A model generated the notes under the pieces. It did no database searches. It was not told where the DNA came from and was given only the letters and a program-made list of their open reading frames with translations. A stretch of 5,928 nt of DNA from Desulfobacterales bacterium (GTDB lineage Bacteria; Desulfobacterota; Desulfobacteria; Desulfobacterales; Desulfobacteraceae): contig JAKSBM010000833.1 of assembly GCA_022361135.1 (NCBI GenBank), positions 1 through 5,928 of the forward strand, written 5' to 3'. Shown here in pieces: positions 1 through 5,640 of this stretch (position 1 is its first letter; the number at the start of each line of letters is the position of its first letter). Both the position numbers and the translations under genes were made by a program.

Positions 1-1
1 A

Positions 2-898
2 TTCAAATCCAAGGGATATCGCATTGCGCTTGACGATTTCCTTTACGATGACCGATTCGACCCCATGATCGGCCTCAGCTCCATGATTAAATTCGACCTC
101 ATGGCCACCCCCCTGGACAGCCTGGCGCCCCTGGTGAAAAAGCTCAAGGATAAATACCACCTCACCCTGCTGGCGGAAAAGGTGGAAACACACGATGAGT
201 TTGAACAGGCCAAGGAAATGGGATTCGGCCTCTTCCAGGGCTATTTTTTCGCCAAGCCCGAAATCCTCTCCAAAAAGGAAATATCCACCTCGGGCATCAC
301 CAAGCTGCGGCTGATCAATGAGCTGGGAAAATTAAAACTCAACCTAAAGAACATCGAAGAGCTGATCAGAAAGGATATTTCCATCTCCTTTAAGCTGCTC
401 AAATTCATCAACTCCGCCTATTTCAGGCGCATCAGCCCCATCAACACCATCAAGGACGCCATGATCGTCCTGGGCACGGACGAACTGAAAAAATTCATCA
501 ATGTGGTGGCTTTGTCCAACATCAACGACAGCAAACCCAACGAACTCATCCGGGCTTCCGTGGTCCGGGCCCGCATGTGCGAACTCTGCGGCACCCTGCT
601 CAAATCCCGTTACTCCACGGAAGAACTCTTCACCCTGGGCCTTTTTTCAACCATGGACGCCCTTTTGGACATCACCATGGAAGAGATTGTTACCCAGGTC
701 TCCTTTTCCGATTCCATCCGGGAGGCCCTTTTGGGACAGGATCCGGACTTCAAGAAAATCCTCTTCATCGTCAAATCCTTTGAAAAGGGAAATTGGGAAC
801 ACCAGGTTTTCAAAATCATGGAGGGAAAAACCCTCATGGAAAAGCTGCCTGAATTTTACCTGGACGGCATTAAAATGGCCGACTCCCTTTTTTCCTGA
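2..898 (+). CDS. EAL-HDOD domain signalling protein (YuxH-like), 3' part, 5' end outside window
   Basis: The frame is open from the left edge to a TGA at 896-898, giving 298 visible residues; the real start and the EAL signature lie upstream. Residues 1-90 are the second half of an EAL (cyclic-di-GMP phosphodiesterase fold) domain. Visible are LDDF (D11, D12), IKFD (K30), LLAEKVET (E59) and FQGYFFAKP (Q79), which match the metal- and substrate-binding positions of the family. The usual loop DFG(T/S)GYSS is replaced by DFLYDDRFDPM. Residues from about 105 to the end, starting near SGITKLRLINEL and including ISISFKLLKFINSA, resemble the HDOD domain, a catalytically degenerate HD relative found in signalling proteins. 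The EAL-HDOD order is that of YuxH-type regulators. The role is inferred to be intracellular signalling, perhaps binding cyclic-di-GMP rather than degrading it. No partner gene is visible. The family call is fairly sure; activity and pathway are not known. Confidence 0.85.
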   Translation, partial: FKSKGYRIALDDFLYDDRFDPMIGLSSMIKFDLMATPLDSLAPLVKKLKDKYHLTLLAEKVETHDEFEQAKEMGFGLFQGYFFAKPEILSKKEISTSGITKLRLINELGKLKLNLKNIEELIRKDISISFKLLKFINSAYFRRISPINTIKDAMIVLGTDELKKFINVVALSNINDSKPNELIRASVVRARMCELCGTLLKSRYSTEELFTLGLFSTMDALLDITMEEIVTQVSFSDSIREALLGQDPDFKKILFIVKSFEKGNWEHQVFKIMEGKTLMEKLPEFYLDGIKMADSLFS

Positions 899-906
899 TT
901 CCCCAT

Positions 907-935
907 AAAAAAAGGCAGGTTCCTTGAAACCTGCC
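907..935 (-). terminator. Rho-independent terminator downstream of purN
   Basis: An 8-bp perfect stem, GGCAGGTT (914-921) with AACCTGCC (928-935), encloses a 6-base loop. Read on the minus strand it is followed at once by seven T (complement of 907-913), the classic intrinsic terminator form, 27 bases after the purN stop codon. Read on the plus strand the hairpin has the A-run before it and no T-run after it. It could still slow transcripts leaving the EAL-HDOD gene, but is unlikely to be a strong plus-strand terminator. Confidence 0.8.
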
Positions 936-961
936 CACAATTCACTGGTGATACCTTGGAA

Positions 962-1693
962 TCAGTGCATTCCCAGATGCGCCTCGGCATAGGCCTGGAT
1001 GCAGGCGGGATAAAGTTCCCATTCCTTGGCCAAACCTTTTTTCTTCACATCGTCCAGGGTATCCCCATCTTCTATGTCAAAGGTCTTTTGACCGATGATG
1101 GGACCGGTGTCTTCCCCGTAGTCGATGTAATGGACGGTGCAGCCCCCCACCTTGCATCCGTAACGGAAGGTATCTCCATATCCGTCGGTGCCCGGGAATG
1201 AGGGTAAAAGGGCGGGATGAATGTTCATGATCCGATGTTTCCCCGGCAGGGTATTGATGCGGTCGATGAAATAGGGAGTGAGCACCCGCATGAATCCGGC
1301 CAGGACCAGAAGATCCATGTCATATTCGGCAATGGCGTCCAGCAATTGGCGCTCGGCAATGGCCCGGGTTTTCAAGAAAAAGGCCGCCTTCTCCCGGGAG
1401 GCATTTCCCATGAGGCTCTGTTTTTCATAGACCTCATCCAGGTCAAAATCCCCCGGCAGCATCTCCGGCGTGATCCCTTCCTTGCATTGCCCAATGATCC
1501 GGGCATAGTCCACCACAAAGGTGGGGATCCCCCCGTTTTCCGCCCGGTTCAATCCCTTGACGCCGGGAACATCCGAACCGGTGAAAATCACCTCGGCCGA
1601 AATGGCATCCGAGGCGCAGGCATCAATGATTGCCTGTAGATTGGTTCCCCCGCCTGAAATCAGGGTTCCCACCTGAAGCTTACGCTGTGTCAT
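962..1693 (-). CDS. purN: Phosphoribosylglycinamide formyltransferase (GAR transformylase)
   Basis: The 243-residue cytoplasmic enzyme would transfer the formyl group of 10-formyltetrahydrofolate to glycinamide ribonucleotide, an early step of purine synthesis. Seen: the phosphate-binding loop SGGGTNLQAI (residues 13-22), LVLAGFMRVLTPYFI (129-143), NIHPALLPSFPG (157-168) and DYGEDTGPI (191-199). The catalytic triad of the E. coli enzyme (N106, H108, D144) maps to N157, H159 and D195, with the same 36-residue step from His to Asp. The protein is about 30 residues longer than E. coli PurN (212). An extra segment of about 40 residues lies near residues 64-106, between GIPTFVV and AEYDMDLLVLAGF. 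The ATG at 1693 is chosen because GGAGG lies 5 bases upstream; a GTG at 1699 falls inside that Shine-Dalgarno. It follows the cysteine-rich gene in one transcription unit and is followed by a terminator. The function is well supported; the role of the insertion is unknown. Confidence 0.93.
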   Translation of the reverse strand: MTQRKLQVGTLISGGGTNLQAIIDACASDAISAEVIFTGSDVPGVKGLNRAENGGIPTFVVDYARIIGQCKEGITPEMLPGDFDLDEVYEKQSLMGNASREKAAFFLKTRAIAERQLLDAIAEYDMDLLVLAGFMRVLTPYFIDRINTLPGKHRIMNIHPALLPSFPGTDGYGDTFRYGCKVGGCTVHYIDYGEDTGPIIGQKTFDIEDGDTLDDVKKKGLAKEWELYPACIQAYAEAHLGMH

Positions 1694-1698
1694 ACCCA

Positions 1699-1703
1699 CC
1701 TCC
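1699..1703 (-). promoter_or_regulatory. Ribosome binding site of purN, overlapping the upstream stop codon
   Basis: GGAGG on the minus strand sits 5 bases before the ATG at 1693 and fixes that start. Its first G is the last base of the TAG stop (1705-1703) of the cysteine-rich gene. A ribosome ending the upstream frame therefore covers the purN binding site, an arrangement suggesting translational coupling. Confidence 0.85.
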
Positions 1704-1924
1704 TATTGGTTTCCATATCCGTTTTGTTCGCCGCAATCCGGGCATACCCAGGTGATCCCGTTGCAGGTCACCCCCCACTGGTTCTCATACATACAGCCCT
1801 GGCACATGGCAAATCCGCACCGGCATTGCCAGCAGAACATGAATTTTTCCCTGCAGCAATGGCACTCTTTTTCCCGCTTCCTTCGCCGCCGTTTCCGCGG
1901 GGTTGCGCCTTTTTGATCGGTCAT
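1703..1924 (-). CDS. Small cysteine-rich, putative zinc-binding protein of unknown function
   Basis: The protein has 73 residues and I do not recognise a named family. Residues 10-19 form a strongly basic patch (RKRRRRKREK). After it come 11 cysteines at 21, 23, 24, 31, 34, 36, 41, 44, 54, 61 and 64, including CxxC pairs at 31/34, 41/44 and 61/64. The last pair, VCPDCGEQNG, looks like a zinc-ribbon knuckle. Three tryptophans and several aromatics are also present. There is no signal peptide or membrane segment, so a cytoplasmic metal-binding protein, perhaps contacting nucleic acid or another protein, is a fair inference. The ATG at 1924 has AGGAG 12 bases upstream (1937-1941 complement), a rather long spacing. 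The stop overlaps the purN Shine-Dalgarno, so the two genes very probably share an mRNA. It is divergent from polA. Dense cysteine spacing and the tight junction with purN argue for a real gene rather than a chance frame. Confidence 0.8.
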   Translation of the reverse strand: MTDQKGATPRKRRRRKREKECHCCREKFMFCWQCRCGFAMCQGCMYENQWGVTCNGITWVCPDCGEQNGYGNQ

Positions 1925-1967
1925 ATAAATCTACTTCTCCTTTTCCCTAAAAGATAGTATATATGCC

Positions 1968-1988
1968 TTGAATTGAAGAAAAATTCAA
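1968..1988. repeat. Perfect inverted repeat in the polA leader
   Basis: TTGAATT (1968-1974) is repeated as its exact reverse complement AATTCAA (1982-1988), separated by the 7 bases GAAGAAA. The repeat lies 20 bases before the polA ATG and just upstream of its ribosome binding site. It could be a protein-binding operator or a weak RNA hairpin in the polA leader. In an AT-rich gap a 7-base match can also arise by chance, so function is unproven. Confidence 0.4.
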
Positions 1989-1993
1989 CATCC

Positions 1994-2004
1994 AAAAGGG
2001 TAAG
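1994..2004 (+). promoter_or_regulatory. Ribosome binding site of polA
   Basis: The purine-rich run AAAAGGGTAAG contains AGGG ending 8 bases before the ATG at 2009. This selects the ATG over an in-frame TTG at 1973. That TTG has no Shine-Dalgarno close before it, and its extra residues precede the conserved N-terminal strand. Confidence 0.7.
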
Positions 2005-2008
2005 TTAC

Positions 2009-4693
2009 ATGACGGAAACCAAAAATTGTGTATATCTCATCGACGGCAGTGCATTTCTCTACCGGGCCTTCCACGCCATTCGGAGTCTGGCCACCGCAGC
2101 CGGCCATCCCACCAATGCCACATTCGGATTCACCCGGATCCTATTGAAGTTGTTAAAGGAAAAGGCACCCACCCATGCCGCCGTACTCTTTGACGTCAAA
2201 GGGCCCACCTTCCGCCATGAAATGTACAAGGAATACAAGGCCAACCGCCCCCCCATGCCCGAGGAGCTGGCCGTGCAAATCCCGGACATCAAGCGCATGA
2301 TCCGGGCGTTGAACATCCCTATTGTGGAAAAACCGGGATACGAGGCCGACGACCTCACCGGCACCCTGGCCAAGCGGGCCCAGGAAGAAGGATTCAAGGT
2401 GGTCATGGTCACCGGGGACAAGGATTTCATCCAGCTCATCACCGAGGACTGCGATCTCTGGGATCCCATGAAGGACACCATCACCGACCTGGCCGCCGTG
2501 CGAAAGGACAAGGGCATTGAGCCCCTGCAATTCATCGATGTCCTGGGCCTGGCCGGGGACACCTCGGACAATATTCCCGGGGTCAAGGGCGTGGGCCCCA
2601 AGACCGCCATCAAGCTCATCTCCGATTACGGTTCCATCGACGGGATCTACGAAAACCTGGACCAATTGGTGAAACGGAAAAAACTCCACGAAAACCTCAC
2701 CAACAGCAAGGACATCGTCTACCTGAGCCGGGACCTGGCCACCATTGCCCAGGATGTAAAACTGGAGGGCTGCACCGAGGATTTCAAACTCACGGAATTC
2801 GACACCCAGAAGGCCTTTGAGCTTTTCCAGGAAATGGAGTTCAAAAATCTGGCCCAGGAATTTGCCCAAAAGGCGGACAAGACGGAAAAGGCCTACAAAC
2901 TCATCCACACCACCACGGAAATGGAACGGCTGGCCAAGGTACTGGAAAACAAAACCATCTTCGCCGTGGACACGGAAACCACCTCCAAGACCCCCACGGA
3001 AGCCGACCTGGTGGGAATTTCATTCTCCTACCAGGAAAATTCAGGCTTTTACATCCCCGTGGGCCACACCTTCCCCGGGGACATGGACCAGCCGTCCAAG
3101 GAAGAGATCCTTCGGATTTTCAAACCCATCCTGGAAAACCCCGACATCAAAAAGGTGGGGCAGAACATCAAGTACGATTACATTGTCCTGTCCCGGTACG
3201 GCATCCAAATGGAAGGCATTGCCTTTGACACCATGATTGCCTCCTACCTGCTCAACCCGGCCACCCGGGGCCACAGCCTGGACCGCATTGCCATGAACCT
3301 GTTTGGGTATAAAATGATCGCCTATGAAGAGGTGGTGGGCAAGGGCAAGAACCAGGTGGGATTCCAGGAAATCCCCATCCTGGAGGCCATGGATTATGCG
3401 GCCGAGGATGCCGACATCACCTACATGGCCTACCTGCGCCTCAAGGAGGACCTCAAGGAACAGGGACTCTCCGACCTCATGGAGACCATGGAGGTTCCCC
3501 TGATCACGGTGCTGGGGGACATGGAAATGGCCGGTATCAAGGTGGACCGCATGGCCCTCAAGGACCTCTCCCAGACCTTTGAAACGGAAATGAAACAATT
3601 GGAAGAAGAGATCCATTCCCAGGCCGGGGAGGTGTTTAACATCAATTCTTCCCAGCAACTGGGGGCCATCCTCTTTGAAAAACTGGAACTGCCCGTCATT
3701 AAAAAAACCAAAAAGAAAACCGGGTATTCCACCGATGTGGAGGTCCTGACCAAGCTGGCGGAACAACACGATTTACCCGCCCATGTCCTGCGTTACCGCA
3801 GCCTGGGCAAGCTGAAATCCACCTACGCCGATGCCCTGATGCAGCTCATCCACCCGGAGACGGAACGGATCCACACCAGTTTCAATCAGACCATCACCGT
3901 CACGGGGCGGCTCTCCTCTTCCAATCCCAACCTGCAGAACATCCCCATCCGCAAGGCCGAGGGAAAGAAAATCCGGGAAACCTTTATCCCCGAAGAGGGG
4001 TACACCTTGATCTCCGCCGACTATTCCCAGATCGAGCTGCGGCTGCTGGCCCACTGCGCCGAAGACGAAATCCTCATCGACGCCTTTAACAGCGACGAGG
4101 ACATCCACACCCGCACGGCCCAGGAAGTCTTCCAGGTCATGCCCGGTCTGGTCACCGACGACCTGCGCTCCCAGGCCAAGGCCATCAACTTCGGCATTGT
4201 ATACGGCATGAGTGCCTTCCGCCTCTCCAACGAGCTGGGCATCACCCGGAAGATGGCCGCCACATACATTGACAATTATTTTGCCCGGTACTCCGGGGTG
4301 AAACAATTCATCGACGACACCATTGCCAGCACCAAGGAAAGCCGGGAAACCGCCACCATTTTCGGACGGAAGCGTCGCCTGGACGACATCCGTTCCTCCA
4401 ATGCCAATTTGCGGAATTTTGCAGAACGGGCGGCCATCAACACCCCCATCCAGGGGTCTGCCGCCGACTTAATTAAACTGGCCATGATTCAAATGGCCCA
4501 AGCCCTCCACGCTGAGAATCTCTCCTCCCGAATGCTCCTCTCCGTACACGACGAAATTATTTTTGAGACCCCCCTGGATGAGACCCAGGCCCTCATTGAC
4601 CTGGCCACAGAGGTGATGGAAAATGTCCACCCCCTGAAGGTGCCCCTGAAGGTGAATTTTGGAACCGGCGACAACTGGGCACAGGCACACTAG
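2009..4693 (+). CDS. polA: DNA polymerase I (5' nuclease, 3'-5' exonuclease and polymerase domains)
   Basis: The 894-residue cytoplasmic enzyme would fill gaps, remove RNA primers from Okazaki fragments and act in excision repair. Residues 1 to about 290 form the 5' nuclease: D12 in LIDGSAFLYRAFHA, E112/D114/D115 in YEADD, D137/D139 in GDKD, and D184/D187 in GDTSDNIPGVKGVGPKTA. Residues of about 310-500 form the proofreading exonuclease with all acidic ligands: D321 and E323 (DTET), D390 (NIKYD), Y463 and D467 (YAAED). The polymerase follows: TGRLSSSNPNLQNIPIR, motif A ADYSQIELR (D671), motif B with K724, F728 and Y732, and motif C VHDE (H847, D848, E849), ending GTGDNWAQAH. F728 matches E. 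coli F762, associated with discrimination against dideoxynucleotides. Length is normal and no key residue is missing. It is divergent from the purN unit and probably co-transcribed with nadK, 25 bases downstream. Confidence 0.98.
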   Translation: MTETKNCVYLIDGSAFLYRAFHAIRSLATAAGHPTNATFGFTRILLKLLKEKAPTHAAVLFDVKGPTFRHEMYKEYKANRPPMPEELAVQIPDIKRMIRALNIPIVEKPGYEADDLTGTLAKRAQEEGFKVVMVTGDKDFIQLITEDCDLWDPMKDTITDLAAVRKDKGIEPLQFIDVLGLAGDTSDNIPGVKGVGPKTAIKLISDYGSIDGIYENLDQLVKRKKLHENLTNSKDIVYLSRDLATIAQDVKLEGCTEDFKLTEFDTQKAFELFQEMEFKNLAQEFAQKADKTEKAYKLIHTTTEMERLAKVLENKTIFAVDTETTSKTPTEADLVGISFSYQENSGFYIPVGHTFPGDMDQPSKEEILRIFKPILENPDIKKVGQNIKYDYIVLSRYGIQMEGIAFDTMIASYLLNPATRGHSLDRIAMNLFGYKMIAYEEVVGKGKNQVGFQEIPILEAMDYAAEDADITYMAYLRLKEDLKEQGLSDLMETMEVPLITVLGDMEMAGIKVDRMALKDLSQTFETEMKQLEEEIHSQAGEVFNINSSQQLGAILFEKLELPVIKKTKKKTGYSTDVEVLTKLAEQHDLPAHVLRYRSLGKLKSTYADALMQLIHPETERIHTSFNQTITVTGRLSSSNPNLQNIPIRKAEGKKIRETFIPEEGYTLISADYSQIELRLLAHCAEDEILIDAFNSDEDIHTRTAQEVFQVMPGLVTDDLRSQAKAINFGIVYGMSAFRLSNELGITRKMAATYIDNYFARYSGVKQFIDDTIASTKESRETATIFGRKRRLDDIRSSNANLRNFAERAAINTPIQGSAADLIKLAMIQMAQALHAENLSSRMLLSVHDEIIFETPLDETQALIDLATEVMENVHPLKVPLKVNFGTGDNWAQAH

Positions 4694-4695
4694 CG

Positions 4696-4704
4696 AAGGA
4701 AAGG
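4696..4704 (+). promoter_or_regulatory. Weakly placed ribosome binding site of nadK
   Basis: AAGGAAAGG starts 2 bases after the polA stop and is the only Shine-Dalgarno-like run before the nadK ATG at 4719. Its end is 14 bases from the ATG, longer than the usual 5-9. Initiation may thus be weak or may lean on ribosomes finishing polA. Confidence 0.45.
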
Positions 4705-4718
4705 CAAAAGCAAGCCCC

Positions 4719-5561
4719 ATGGAAAATAAACGAATCGGCATCGTCATTAAAAACGAAGGCGATGCCCAGGCCAAGGCGCAGGAACTGGTACGCACCTTGG
4801 GAGATAAATGCTGCGTTATCCACACCCACAACGTTCCCCCGGATACCCCCATCCCCGACGACATCGGTGCCATCGTGGTCCTGGGCGGGGACGGAACCTT
4901 CCTCTCCGTGGCCCGATTCATCGGCACCCGGGACATCCCCCTCATGGGGGTGAAATTCGGAGAGGTGGGCTTTTTGGCGGAAACCACGGAAGACCATCTT
5001 TACCAGGCCATTGACGCCCTGTGCAAGGGCGACTACATCATCCGGGAACGGACCCGGCTCACGGTGCGGGTCATCCGCGACGACAAGGAGATTGTCCGCG
5101 AGGACGTGCTCAACGATGCCGTGATCAACAAATCTGCCCTCTCCCGGCTGGCCTCCTGTGCCGTCTACCTGGATGGGAACTACCTGACCACCTACCGGGC
5201 CGACGGCCTTATCGTGGCAACGCCCACGGGCTCCACGGCATACTCCCTGGCCGCCGGCGGCCCCGTGGTCCACCCCGAGGTGCCGGGCATTGTCCTCAGT
5301 CCCATCTGCCCCTTTACCCTGACCAACCGCCCCCTGATCATCCCGGACCACACTCCGATTGAGATCCGCCTGGCCGGCAGTCCCGAGGACATCGTCCTCA
5401 CCCTGGACGGCCAGACCGGCCACGAACTGGATCCCGGGGACCGGATCTTCCTCAAAAAGAGCCCCAGCCCGGTGAAGATGATCTCCTTCAACGACCAGAG
5501 CTATTTCAAGGTCTTGAAAACCCGCCTCCACTGGAGCGGGGGACGGCGGAACCCGGAATAA
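4719..5561 (+). CDS. nadK: NAD kinase (ATP- or polyphosphate-dependent)
   Basis: The 280-residue cytoplasmic enzyme would phosphorylate NAD to NADP, setting the NADP(H) pool for biosynthesis. Seen: the N-terminal strand KRIGIVIKN, the signature VVLGGDGTFL with GGDGT at residues 56-60 (D58 catalytic in the family), the NE/D motif as LNDAVINK (N132, D133), the glycine-rich segment DGLIVATPTGSTAYSLAAGG (T168 to Y175 being TPTGSTAY) and a late LTLDGQTG. Length is close to the usual bacterial size of about 290. The ATG at 4719 fits the family's N-terminus. An in-frame TTG at 4659 would add 20 low-complexity residues encoded inside polA and is rejected. The gene starts 25 bases after polA with no terminator between, so a polA-nadK operon is likely. 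Most bacterial homologues have Glu where D133 stands; Asp is an accepted variant. Two hairpins follow the gene. Confidence 0.96.
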   Translation: MENKRIGIVIKNEGDAQAKAQELVRTLGDKCCVIHTHNVPPDTPIPDDIGAIVVLGGDGTFLSVARFIGTRDIPLMGVKFGEVGFLAETTEDHLYQAIDALCKGDYIIRERTRLTVRVIRDDKEIVREDVLNDAVINKSALSRLASCAVYLDGNYLTTYRADGLIVATPTGSTAYSLAAGGPVVHPEVPGIVLSPICPFTLTNRPLIIPDHTPIEIRLAGSPEDIVLTLDGQTGHELDPGDRIFLKKSPSPVKMISFNDQSYFKVLKTRLHWSGGRRNPE

Positions 5562-5594
5562 AAAAATCCCCCGGGCCCAAGTGCCCGGGGGATT
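5560..5594 (-). terminator. Strong rho-independent terminator for the minus-strand radical SAM gene
   Basis: A 12-bp perfect stem (5565-5576 with 5583-5594) with core CCCCCGGGC / GCCCGGGGG encloses the 6-base loop CCAAGT. On the minus strand it is followed by a T-run (complement of 5560-5566), so it reads as a strong terminator, about 45 bases after the stop codon at 5641. It overlaps the nadK stop codon. In the plus direction only two T follow the stem, so it would form a hairpin at the 3' end of the nadK message but is not a classic terminator there. Confidence 0.82.
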
Positions 5595-5603
5595 CGTATC
5601 CAT

Positions 5604-5634
5604 GGTCCCCTGTTATTTTAACCGGGGGCCTTTT
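5604..5634 (+). terminator. Probable terminator of the polA-nadK transcript
   Basis: GGTCCCC (5604-5610) pairs with GGGGGCC (5624-5630), with one T-G wobble. After one mismatch the stem can continue with GTTA (5612-5615) and TAAC (5619-5622) around a TTT loop. The hairpin is followed directly by TTTT (5631-5634), which gives it plus-strand orientation. The T-run is short, so efficiency is uncertain. Together with the hairpin at 5565-5594 it would protect both convergent units. Confidence 0.55.
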
Positions 5635-5640
5635 CCAGGG

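Larger units (their letters stand above)
1925..2008. promoter_or_regulatory. Divergent intergenic region with probable promoters for polA and the purN unit
   Basis: This 84-base AT-rich gap separates two divergent units and is the natural place for both promoters. On the minus strand TATACT (complement of 1956-1961) matches five of six bases of the sigma-70 -10 consensus, but no good -35 is correctly spaced. TTGAAT (complement of 1983-1988) lies 21 bases away, which is too far. On the plus strand TAGTAT (1955-1960) and TATATG (1960-1965) are weak -10 candidates without a clear -35. The region is well supported as regulatory by position, but the exact promoter elements are not. Confidence 0.45.

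Noticed and set aside
1217..1639. Plus-strand open frame of 140 codons opposite purN.
   Set aside because: It is antisense to PurN, which has an intact catalytic triad and a strong ribosome binding site; the plus frame has no motif support.
1694..1699. GTG start at 1699 for PurN.
   Set aside because: It overlaps the GGAGG Shine-Dalgarno that serves the ATG at 1693.
1973..2008. Upstream TTG start that would add 12 residues to PolA.
   Set aside because: The added residues are mostly Lys, Ser and Thr and precede the conserved first strand. The TTG sits inside the inverted repeat, while the ATG at 2009 has a well-spaced AGGG.
3041..3769. Long minus-strand open frame (242 codons) opposite polA, with similar ones at 2153-2908 and 3773-4306.
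   Set aside because: These frames shadow the GC-biased codons of polA. Their products are rich in G, V, H, D and L with no recognisable motif, and polA is unmistakable on the plus strand.
4659..4718. Upstream TTG start for NadK within polA, preceded by GAAGG at a good distance.
   Set aside because: The 20 extra residues do not resemble a NadK N-terminus and the apparent binding site is made of conserved polA codons. The ATG at 4719 gives the family-like KRIGIVIKN start.
4593..5603. Minus-strand open frame of 336 codons covering nadK.
   Set aside because: It lies antisense to a clear NAD kinase, shows no family motif, and runs across the 5' end of nadK and the intergenic hairpin. It is a codon-bias shadow.
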